This document shows, piece after piece, positions 45,401 to 55,671 of a stretch of 64,000 bases of DNA. Position numbers and translations under genes: made by a program. Origin of the DNA: Calliopum simillimum (Eukaryota; Arthropoda; Insecta; Diptera; Lauxaniidae). Under the pieces are notes generated by a model. It had not been told where the DNA came from. It saw only the letters and a program-made list of their open reading frames with translations, and did not search any database. The stretch covers positions 2,666,001-2,730,000 of the forward strand of contig OX638368.1 of assembly GCA_951812925.1 (NCBI GenBank). Reading direction: 5' to 3'. Each line of letters starts with the position of its first letter. The stretch's first letter is position 1.

Positions 45401-45489
45401 GGGAAATTTTCTCCTTTTTCTGTTTAAAAAATTCTGTAAAAAAATTTTCTATAAAAATTTTGAATATTCAGGAGTATCATAGCAAAAGA

Positions 45490-46280
45490 AGGCATCAAAC
45501 ACATGGGTGATTCTACTGACGAGGCAATATTCTGCGGCTCACCTTTATTTACATATTTTTTGTAACAACATTTCATTGATTTATGATCAAAACTAAACAT
45601 TTAAATTCTTTCTAGTATGATACTGAAAGTTAGCTTGATCCCAAAAATATTTCATTCCAAAAATGGATTCAGCCTCCTGTCATGTCACTTTTTCGAAATT
45701 GCCATTATATTCTATTTACTTAAATGAAAATATGTTGTTGAACTTTGTCACTCAACTTTTACCTCAGCCTCCTGGCACATCAAAGCATTTAAAAATTTGT
45801 ATGAATCAGCGTATCCATTGCGTTGCTGGCTTATTGGTGTGAATGAACGTAGTTAAGTCTTAGAATCTCTATCATTTGTCTAGAATCGTGGATATTTCAG
45901 TGGAGAAACTGAGTTTTGTGTGTGAAATTGTGTTGCGGCCAGTCAAACCCTTGGATCCCTGGCAAGTATTCGGTATTATTACATTTAAAGGTTTTAAATC
46001 CATAGCATTATACTATAGAAATCCATAATTTCGTCGTTGAGTGTTGTATTGATGATTTATTCATTGAAAGTGAAAAAATCTCAGTCTCCTGGCCCCAATC
46101 TCCTGGAAACTTAAAAATCTAATTTTTGAGTTTTAACAACCAGCGCTTAATAAGATAACGTTCCTTCGGTACTCAGCCTCCTAAGCTGAACTTTGAAAAT
46201 TTTCCTTCCTTCGTGAGTAGAATAACCCCTAATCCGACCCTTTAATATGGAAAACCGGTTTAACCGGACTTAAGGTGTAC
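45490..46280 (+). repeat. 'CAGCCTCC' interspersed repeat, uninterrupted copy
   Basis: The motif 'CAGCCTCCTGGCA' or close variants occurs four times. Blocks 'TTGTAACAACATTTCATTGA', 'TTTTACCTCAGCCTCCTGG', 'GTTGCGGCCAGTCAAACC' and 'CATAATTTCGTCGTTGAG' are shared with the reverse copy split between 12.58-13.01 and 15.78-15.97 kb. No open frame; class unknown. Confidence 0.65.
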
Positions 46281-46529
46281 AGATCATGTATTCGATGCAG
46301 GGGTGTAGTAAGAATTTTATTTTGTTCAAAATCACGAAAAAAATGTTACTCATACTACGTCTTTTTAGGAAGGTAATTAAAAAATTTCGCTAGAGTCTCC
46401 TTAGCCCATCCATAAATACGCCTTGCCGGCGTTAGAAGTACTTAATTTCTATTAATTTTCGGAGAGTATATATCCTATGTTAGATCTAAACTGGCCTCAG
46501 AAAATTTTACACATTACTGCACAGAGCGA

Positions 46530-46985
46530 AGAAAAAAAGCATAACGTTGCTAAATGAGTTTCTACTACGTTCATTACAAATCAGCGACGAAACGTGATCA
46601 AAACACCACGAAACGTAGTAAACTCCAAATCAGCTAAGAAACTTAGTCAAAACACTCACGAACGTGTTAGAAACTAATTTCAAACCAAATAGACTTTCAG
46701 TCAACCTCACAATAATAATGGCAGTGGCTGAGTTCGTTAACGTCCGCATCAATCACACGACAGGTTCCAGGTTCAAATCTTCCCAAAATCAAACAATAAA
46801 ATATTTATTTAAAGAAAAAATTTAAAATTAAAATAGAAAATATCAGTTTCATTGTTGTTGACAGGAAAAAATTAGTATTAAAAAAAAATGTATACATATC
46901 TTTTATTTTATTTTATTTTATTTAGCAATACGCGTTGTTAAATCACTCACGAACGTAGTTGCAACTCATTTAGCAACGCGCGTTG
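46530..46985. mobile_element. Foldback element containing a tRNA-like SINE head
   Basis: Left 'CGTTGCTAAATGAGTT' plus 'ACTACGTTC' is inverted at the right as 'GAACGTAGT' plus 'AACTCATTTAGCAACG'. At 46.72-46.79 kb is 'GGCAGTGGCTGAGTTCG' followed by 'TTCCAGGTTCAAATCTTCCC', an A/B-box-like pair, then an A-rich body and a (TTTTA)n tract. The simplest reading is a SINE inside a foldback element. Confidence 0.55.
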
Positions 46986-46999
46986 TTAAAACTGCTGCG

Positions 47000-49955
47000 A
47001 AAGAGCCATGCTTAAAATTTGGGTCGCAACGTTTTTAAAATAACCACGTTTCTGTCACTTTTGACAATGTTGTTTTCTCTGTTGGAGTGAAATTTTTTAC
47101 ACAGTAATGGGGGACTCCCTTTTTACACAGTACATGTGAAATTTCACACAGTTTTATTTAGAGTGCATTTAGCTTTTACTTTCTCTTGTAAATAGTGAAA
47201 ATGTTACGTTCCCGATAAATGCGTTCCCGGGATTGAGCTCCAAATATGCACATATGTATATTGTACACACATACATCCAAGTGCCGACCATGTAAGTTAC
47301 GATTGATGATTACTTAGTTAAAATTAAATTAATTTAAAATTTTAACTAAAGTCAATTGTATAAAAATTAACTAAGAAAGCAAGCAACACTCAACGCTACA
47401 ACATACCACAATAAAACAATTGAGTTACAAAAACAAAAGCAATCCCAAAACAAAATTAAAACCGTGCAAAAAAAGAAAAAAAGAAATTTATAACAAAAAG
47501 GAAAGTAAACAAAAATAAAACTGACGTGAAATTGCGTTTTCTTTGTTCATAAAATTTTTGTATAGAAATTGCAGAGAAAGGAAAAAGTGGGAAAACTTTC
47601 ATGTGAGTGAGTTGCGCACGCTTATTTGGTCGCTCTTTTTTTTCTTCATTTTCTGTGCTACTCTTTCCTTTCGTAACTAGAAATTCAGATGGCTTTCTCT
47701 TTTTAACATGCAGATACAGATACTTTCGTTATATGGGATTTTTATTTCACTGCATTATGAAAACTGTTATACAATAACATAAGTCAATAAAATATTTGGG
47801 GTAATTTTCACAACTTACAGGTAAATAAAAATCTTGTATGGAATTTAATGTCAAAATGACAGTTAAAGATTAACTGAACATTGTGAAATCGGCCCTAAGT
47901 CAGGTTTTATAAAAAAAAAAAAAATTTAGTAGAGATTGTCCAGGAAAGTCATCGGTGAGACTTAAGAGGCCCATTTTTTAAATTTAAATATATTTTGTTA
48001 AAGTTTTATATATATTTGAAAAGGTGCTTAAAATATTAATTTGTCAATATATTCGCAGCAGATATAGCTGTTCAATACTATTATCTCAATTACAAATTCG
48101 TAGGTATACATGTCGTATGAGTAACATTTTATTCGCTTCATGCTACATGTGTACGAAGAAGAAAGATTACACAGTGCTACAGTGATTTTACACTTTGCAT
48201 GAGACTTAGCAGATATTGTAGGTCTGGTCGAGTACTTAACATGCCTATACTTAATCTTAAATCTTAAGTTACACTTAAAAAACTGTTTTTGGGTAACTTT
48301 GCGCGCTTAAAAATTTGTAGTTCAGTTATTTCTTAACCGCTTTTAAATTTTTTCTCTGATTTTGAAAGGAGAATTTATGGACAAAAATATATACTATACA
48401 CGTAGTTTAAGTTCAATGGAAATATTTGTGAAAATTTTAAAGAAATGTTAAAATTTGGAAAAAAAATTTCCGTTTTTTGCACTTTGACAATAAGTCATAT
48501 AAATTTTAATTTATTCATTAAGAACATACAATTTTCAATAAAATAAATCATCTTTTATCAAAATTGGTTGAAAATTGTAGATGTAACGATATTTTTGTAC
48601 ATCTCACTTTATTTGAAATTTTAATTTTTAAATGACAAAAAATGCTTGCCGGATCATTTCTATTTTAAAAATAAGTAGAAGACTGATTTAACCCTTTCGA
48701 CCCGAAAAAACTGTAGGGTACACAATATTTGTGATAGGTTAACCTTAGGAATTTTATTTAAGTAAAATGTTTGACCGTCTCTAAATTCAAATTTTCAACG
48801 CCAGAGGCGCTTCCGGTCTATACTCTCAACAGTTGTTTTTGATTTGAATTTTTGGGATATAACGTCCTTGGATTGGTTATAAAAAAAAACAGTGGTTACT
48901 AAAAATTGCATTTATTTTATTAATTCATTCAGTTAAAGTGACGTTAATCACCGAGTTATGTATTTCTTTACAATATCCACTGGGTCTCTTCAAAAGTGTA
49001 TGAAATTTTTGGGATTTTGTAGCATTGTGTTATCTAAAACATATGTGTGGGAGATTTTTGTTTGTTTTTGTCATTTGTATTTTTCCTAACAATTGATGGA
49101 TTTTCACGGTTGACAATAACGCTTTTAGTGTTTTCATTTGATCCACGCATGATTGATTTCACCAGAATCCTGCTGGTTGCTTTTGGATAATCGAATCAAG
49201 TTTTTCGTTTATTCTATTTTGGAGCAATTTTGTTAGTACTTTTGTTGCCACTGAAACCAATGCTCCTATAGTTTCATCATTCAGTAAGGTCATCCTTTTT
49301 TGATAAAATGACTAGCATGTCATGTAGTCAATCTACCAGCAATCGCCATTCATTCCAAGTTCTGAGGAGCAGAGAATGTAGAGTTATAGCTTATGTCAAA
49401 GTTCATACTTTTAGCAGTTAGATACCTTAGCTTGGCTGTGATTGTACATGCTCGAGTCGACGGCAGAAGGAGTTATGGTAAAGGTTTAATTGACAAAAAT
49501 GTTCTTTCCATCGCTTTATTCGCTCTTCAGCGGTTGTAAGAACGCCCTTTGTGCCTTCAATTGGGAGTGAAATATTTTGCCTTCTCCTTTTGCTGTTAGT
49601 GACACTTTTTTTTTTCGTTAAAATTGCCTTTGATCATTGAATAACGCGAATTATTTTTCCATCCAACCAACTACTTAAAAAGGCACCACAGTGAAAATTT
49701 CACTCACAACATCGTGTTGTTTTTTGTAATCTTTTTTTGTGTGGATGCCGCTAGCTGATTGTTGTAACTTTTTATTATTTTCTTGGGGCATTACCTCGTG
49801 ACAGTTGCAACTAAGCAGCAGCAGCAGTGTCATCGCTATCACCACCACCAGCTTGGATAACGGCGCTGCGGTTGTAGCAATGTGGGAGGTGCGCGCATGT
49901 CGCGATCAACATATAAAATTAAATTTCGTTTGAAGAAAACAAAGCGGGGAAAATT
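47000..49955. other. Intronic stretch, no recognised gene
   Basis: Mostly AT-rich. CAG and CAC repeats near 49.82-49.85 kb sit in a GC-richer patch to about 49.92 kb. I see no open frame with a domain and no paired transposon ends. Confidence 0.4.
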
Positions 49956-49959
49956 AAAC

Positions 49960-50341
49960 AGGCCTGTTCCGTAATCCGTGTATTTTCAATTACTTTTCAT
50001 TTAAGAGGCTTTTTGATGAAAATGATGAGTCACACGACAAAAAGTATTAGGTACTTTTTAGTGGGGAATTACAGGTTCTACAAATAACATTGATTTGCAT
50101 TAACGAAAAAGTAACCGTTTAGGATATATTCTTAAGAAACTGCAAAAAGTCGAAAAATTCGACTTCATTAAATATTTCCGAAACGGTTACTTTTTCGTAA
50201 ACATAAATCAATATTATATGTAGAACCTGTAATTCTCAACAAAAAAGATTCTGATACTTTTTATCGTATGACTCACCATTTTCATCTAAAAGCCTCCTAA
50301 GTGAAAAATAATAGAAAACACGCGGATTACGGAACAGACCT
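49960..50341. mobile_element. Foldback MITE, 382 bp, near full-length arms
   Basis: AGGCCTGTTCCGTAATCCGT is mirrored by ACGCGGATTACGGAACAGACCT. Pairing continues through 'AAAATGATGAGTCA', 'TACAGGTTCTACA' and 'CGAAAAAGTAACCGTTT' to a central 'GTCGAAAAATTCGAC' palindrome. Flanks GAAAATTAAAC and GAAAAATTCAAC may be an imperfect target duplication. Confidence 0.8.
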
Positions 50342-50879
50342 GAAAAATTCAACCGCTCAGCCGCATTTATGTACGAGTGTTTGAATGTTGTTTATTGCGC
50401 TCCATTGATGCTTCCAGATGAGCATTAGGATTGCTCTTACTAATACTCTTGTGGCCGGTTTTGGTTTATTTTTCATACTCTTCGTCGTTGTCGTCTTTGA
50501 TTTTGTGTTGTGTGTATGTCTTCGCCCTTAGATGCGCGCTTTGTTTGAAGCGATTGATCCTCTACGATCGTCGTCGTAGTTGTCATTAATCTGTTGGAGT
50601 AGAAATTTTGCGGAAGTGAAGTTCGATCTCACTTTTTACTGTTTTGTTTCTTTATTTTTGTTGTTAAATTTCCGTCCCTAGAAGAGCGCATGAAGGTTTA
50701 TTTGTTACTTCAACTGAATTAATCGTTAAAATATGCGTTTGTTACCTTAGTTTTCTTGAAAATAAATGGTTTCTAAATTTTCTAATCCCATAAAAGCTTT
50801 TATTCTAACATATTTGTATTAATTGGAAAACATTATTAACAACAAGTATCGCTGAATTCTCAAAAATTTACTAAAAATG

Positions 50880-51750
50880 TATTTAATAATTGTGGTACTT
50901 TTTGGACAGTTTAACTACTTTTTTTTTTGCTATTTGGTACAAAATATAAAAGCTCATTTACCATTCCCGAAAAGTGGGAAACGAAAAGAAAACAAAAAGG
51001 GGAACCTGCCTATCTATCATTAAAATTCTCGTAATTTCGAGAGCCTGCATTGTATGTGGAAAACAAATCCGCCCTTGTAGGTTTTAATTGTAGCTAGCGT
51101 AGCATGTCTCAAAACCAGAGTGTGTTACCAACTAACAATTTGACAATTTTTAACAACAGACGGCGCTAGTGAGCCTTATGATTTATTCATAATGGCGATC
51201 CTGTTCAGAGAGTTTATTCGTGACCTATAGCGCAATCGCTTAAGCACCGCGTTTCTTTCATTAGAAACCGGAGTCACGGGTTCGAGTACGGTTTCTGGCT
51301 AGATTTAACTAAAACTGATCTGATGAGGCTATTTACATGTTTATATATGAAAAATATATAAATATGTATGTGGAAGTAGCCGAAACATATGTAATCAATT
51401 TCCATGTTAACACTTGCTTGCGTCTGTTGTTGAAAAATTGCAAAAATTACTGTTTAATTAGTTCAATATAAAATTATCAAAAAACATGAAGTCAGTCAGC
51501 TTTTTGTCTTTCTATTTGTGCTGTATCCTCTTTTCAGCTCTGTGTAATTTTTTCGTCGTTTTAAATATTGAAAAATTTGCATATAATTTTACATGGCTTA
51601 ATGGCAAAATATTAAAATAATATTAACTTTGTACACATTTACACAGAAATACCTTTCTAATGGTGTATAATTCAAAGTCGTGCTCCATTTTTAACATAGT
51701 AAAAAAGGTAGGACAAATTTTTGTTTTGCATGTTGATATATCGTTAGCTT
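50880..51750 (+). repeat. 'ATGAAGTCAGTCAGC' repeat family, copy 3, split by an insertion
   Basis: 50880-50998 matches the upstream third of copy 2 ('TGGACAGTTTAACTAC', 'TGCTATTTGGTAC', 'AAACGAAAAGAAAAC'). 51479-51750 matches the rest ('ACATGAAGTCAGTCAGC', 'TTTTCAGCTCTGTGT', 'ACCTTTCTAATGGTG'). Copy 1 at 33.34 kb shows the uninterrupted join. Confidence 0.7.
51000..51478 (+). mobile_element. Insertion carrying a tRNA-like SINE head
   Basis: About 480 bp interrupts the 'ATGAAGTCAG' repeat. At 51.23-51.30 kb it contains 'GACCTATAGCGCAATCGC' and 'ACGGGTTCGAGTACGG', a good A-box and B-box pair with an intervening stretch longer than in a tRNA. Short AAAA flanks on both sides may be the target duplication. 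A tRNA-derived SINE or a composite is likely. Confidence 0.5.
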
Positions 51751-52204
51751 AATAGGGAAAACGCGTTACTCACATTTTCAATACTTTACAGGAGAAGGAA
51801 AAAACTGAATAAAACTTGATACGCCAATCATTTAAAAAAACTTTAAATCCAATTTACAAGAAAAAACTATTTTTTGTTTTTGGGTAGTTTTGTGTGTTAG
51901 GTCTTTTTATTTTAAAATTTTTTTAAAAAAAAAGTGAGTTAGGGCTTTTTACAATAAATCAAAAATTATGAATAAAATTAAAGTTATTCAATATAAAATG
52001 AAAAGGAAAACGCTTGCAAAAAAAGTTAATTGGATTAGACAAAAATTTAAACGAAAATGTTTATGATTTGAATGGAAGATTATCATAAAAGTGGTGACAA
52101 TCAGCAGGTAACAACAATTGATTGTACATCAAGTAAAGTTTATGATAATAAAGTACCTACAGCAACTGAACTCAAAGATGTAATTAATGTTTTCCCATTT
52201 GTAT

Positions 52205-52645
52205 AACTTGATATTCTTCGTATTGACTATGAAGCCTTAGGGTGACTTTCTGGAACCTTTGGATGCCTTAGAAAACTGTCAATTATAGCTTGTTGATAGT
52301 CCGCCATAGATGCTTTCCTTCTAGTATGGCTAGGAATTCTTTGTTTTGATTTTGAAGCTTTCGGGTGAACTTCTGGAACCTTCGGGTGTCCCAAAAAACT
52401 ACCAGTTAGACCTTCTTGATAGTCCGATAATGATATTTTCCCTCTAGTATACCGAAATATTCTTCGTTTTGACTATCAAGCCTTCGAGTGGGCTTCGAGA
52501 ACTTTCGGATGTCGTAGTAAACTATCAAATAAGGTTCATTGATAGTCTACCATAGATGTTTTTCCTCTAGTATACCCAGATATTCGTTTTGATCAGAATA
52601 CCTTCGGATGTCTTTCGGGAACCTTCGTGCATAGCATAAAAACCT
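52205..52645 (+). repeat. Tandem repeat, ~120-bp unit, about 3.7 copies
   Basis: Each unit runs 'ATATTCTTCGTTTTGACTAT', 'GAAGCCTTCGGGTG', 'CTTC.GGAACCTTCGG', 'AAACT.TCA.TTA', 'TTGATAGTCC..CATAGATG', 'TTTTCCTCTAGTATAC'. The copies differ by 10-20 percent by eye. The repeat does not keep an open frame. Confidence 0.75.
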
Positions 52646-52939
52646 TCCCATATTTGAGATACTCTCACTGCAAAGTTTTCAGCTCAATTAACTGGATAGT
52701 TTCTAAGTGATTTTAACACTATTTAAACGCTACATATTGTGAGTTAGGGCTTTTTTCTTTCAATAATTTTTGGTTTTGTGTAAGGGCTTTTTTAAAATTG
52801 ACTACAACTTGGCTATTTTTGATAGTATCATGCTCAATTTTTGTAGGAAGGTGTATTAGAGAGTGGCCAACCAAAATATGCAAAAAAGTCAATTTCGAAA
52901 AAATTTGAGATACGCCTTTTCCATATTAAGCTAACGATA

Positions 52940-53040
52940 TAAAAATAACGCCCAAAATTTATTTATATGAAAATAATTTGGGCGTTATTTCGTTTTTTTT
53001 TTTTTTTTTTTTTTTTGATCAATTCACGGCGTTATTTCCA
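52940..53040. repeat. 'GGGCGTTATTTC' repeat, locus 3 (fragment)
   Basis: 'AAATAACGCCCAAAATTTAT' is followed by its inverted partner 'ATTTGGGCGTTATTTCG', a long T-run and 'CGGCGTTATTTCC'. It is a short piece of the family at 21.0 and 24.8 kb. Confidence 0.6.
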
Positions 53041-53458
53041 AATGCCAACAATAACATTTAAACCGGTGTTTGATATATATTTTTAAACAACGTCTGATAC
53101 TAAGTACATTAATATTTTCAGCCTTAATTCGTTTAACTTATTTTGCAATTTGAGTGGCACGTTAAAAATTAAAATCCACCTACATCTTGTTGCAATTGTT
53201 TTTGATCAAATTTCACTTTGAACACGCGGAAGTGAACTAATGGTGATTGTTGCTGGTGTGATGTGGTGTCGTAAATCAAGTTTCTCTTCTATTTATTGTA
53301 AGCAGCACACGTTACACCGCAATGTCACGCCAATTGGTTTGTCAGACGCTCTCTTTCGTTATCTTGCTATGGCGCTCTCTTTATACAACTGGAAACAAAT
53401 GTTTTTTTTTTTTTTATTTTATCATTATGGCAAAAAAAGATATAATTCAAACGATAGT

Positions 53459-54090
53459 AGGGGAACTGATGCTATTGTGGTATAGGTAATCGTTTTTTTA
53501 AGTTTGCAAGAGAGCCGTAAGATCAAATTCAGCCTATTTTTTTTTCTGCTGATCAGTGAAGTATTGGCAGCAGAATATTTTTCAATAAAATGTGTGCAAA
53601 TTCTTTTTAAAAAAGTTATTGAGCAAAATCTGAAAAAAGCCAAAAAAAGTTGTTTTCAAAAAGTTGGTAGGTAATGTGGTATGTATGGTAGGGCAATGTG
53701 GTATTCTTATACCATATAACCAAATATAAAATTTGAAAGGTATAATATAAGTTCATAATAACTTTACATTGGTTCTCAAACTCGTAGTTCTTATTAAAAA
53801 ATAAACAGCCATCAAATAATGTTAAGAATATCAAGAAGTGTTCGTATACCACATTAGCGAAGCCCGACTATACCACAAAAAATGCGAACAATAACATCAA
53901 CCACACGCGATTTACGTTTTGTTCAACTGACATCGGAAAATTTTTGTTTGGTCCATGACAGCAACACATCCCAAGTTTTTCATGTTTTCTGACAGGATAA
54001 AAGCAGTGACGTTCGCAGGTTCTTTCCCAAATCGGAGATATGCGACCATACCTCATTGAAAAACTATACCACAATAGCATCAGTTCCCCT
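53459..54090. mobile_element. MITE with 27-bp perfect TIRs, 632 bp
   Basis: AGGGGAACTGATGCTATTGT with GGTATAG follows at the left, and the exact reverse complement closes the right end. Inside, 'GTGGTAT' and 'ATACCACA' recur in both orientations. The frames of 70-81 codons have no domain. No clear target duplication, so superfamily unassigned. Confidence 0.8.
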
Positions 54091-55245
54091 TTATTTTTTT
54101 ATTGGTGATTTCATTGGTCACAGGTTACAGACAATCACAAATTTTCCAAAAACTTGAATGTTTTTATAAAAAAATGCATTTCAGTTTAGACACTATATCC
54201 AAGACCAAAATATAACGTGACTCAAAACGCTTTTTTTTGCAATTTTCCAACAGTTTTGAATATAATCGTTCAACACGCAATCATCTTTAAAAGATTTAAC
54301 TGCTTCACTGCAGAAACCATCTTGATTTGATTTTACGTACGAGTGTTGTTGTTACATCTACATGACCATGACCAATAGCAGCAGCTTGCGACGCATCTGT
54401 GCCAAATAGATTGGTTCAGCTTAAAAGTGCTGAACAAAGGTTGAATTTTTTCAGGCATGTTCTGATACACACACAACAAGCTCAGAAGAAGAATGCTCAA
54501 TTTTTATTCTTAATCTTAAATTTTCCGAGAGTTTTCAGTTTCTATACTTTTTGTATCAATTGTTTAATTCTTAAATCTTTCTTATGTTTTGTTTTTGGTT
54601 GTGTTGTCATCCATTAAGAGTACCCACTGAATTAACAACAGGCTGTTTATTGCAGTTGTTAGCCAACTACATATTTGAACAAACAGCAACCAACCACTAG
54701 CTTATAATAGTTAGCTGTGTGTTAGACGGCAGCGTGTTAACACGTAGTTATCACTGTTCTTCTAAAACGAGTTTGTGTGCTATCTCTTTCTTCTTATTTT
54801 GTTTTACTTTATTCTGCATTTCGCTTCCGCGCCACTTCACTCCGCTTGCTAAGACAATCGGTAACTATGTTAAAATCCTGTTAAACTATTCAGTGTAGTA
54901 TGAAAACATCAACAGTCTACTTTGTGCTTAATAATTAAACACGCAAATTTATGTGTTAAATTAAGCATTTTAGTTGTTGCTTTCCCGTACGTTTCTCAGA
55001 AAGTGCTTAATTAAACACTGAAAACTGTCGTCTAAAACAGAGCTAATATTAAGTTCGCGTTTCCATACTCAACTTAAGTGAAAAAAATTCTTTTATATTC
55101 GCTTTTGTGACTTTGCTTTGTGTTTCCACATAGAAAATCTAATTTCATTAAAGATTTGTACATTAGGGTGCAACAAACAAAAAATGACTGGATAAAAAAT
55201 TATCATAGAGAATGGTCGTAAAACAAAGACTGCATACCTACTTGG
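54091..55245. other. Intronic stretch, no recognised gene
   Basis: From about 54.65 to 55.05 kb the sequence is less AT-biased and non-repetitive. It could be regulatory. No exon with a compatible donor is seen. Confidence 0.35.
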
Positions 55246-55267
55246 TTTTGATCAAAATCCCCGAAAA

Positions 55268-55412
55268 GATTGCCTGCACGAATGAAGATCTCAACCAGTT
55301 TTTTTTTTTAATACGATTTTCGGGCTCAGCGCCCCCCCAATACATGGGACCTGGGTGGTACATCCTCCGGGTCTTGATTTGTTTTTGTTTTTATGTGACT
55401 GTATAATTCAAT
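55268..55412. mobile_element. Small MITE, copy 2 ('CGCTCAGCGCCC' family)
   Basis: 'TACGATTTTCGGGCTCAGCG', 'CATGGGACCTGGG', 'CCTCCGGGTCTTGATTTG' and 'TATGTGACTGTATAATTC' match the copy at 25.6-25.74 kb block for block. Confidence 0.6.
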
Positions 55413-55671
55413 TTCAAAGCGAACTTTTTATGTTTAAATTTCGAAATATTCTCAAAATTTTGACCAGAAATTAAAGAAGAAGGCAAAAGCTTATTCTTTT
55501 TGCTTCGAAATTTGTACCTATCTATTTTGTATGCTAATTCCAAAGACAAAGTCGGTTCTTACCTATCTAATCAGTTTTTTTTTAAACTCAGAAAAATCGC
55601 ACAATTTGTATTAAATGAAAAGACACTAATAGCAACCAATTTATGATGTCTGTATTTACTCGCATATGTCC

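Noticed and set aside
51226..51310. Possible tRNA gene
   Set aside because: A and B boxes are good, but the spacing and stems do not make a cloverleaf, and it lies inside an insertion into another repeat.
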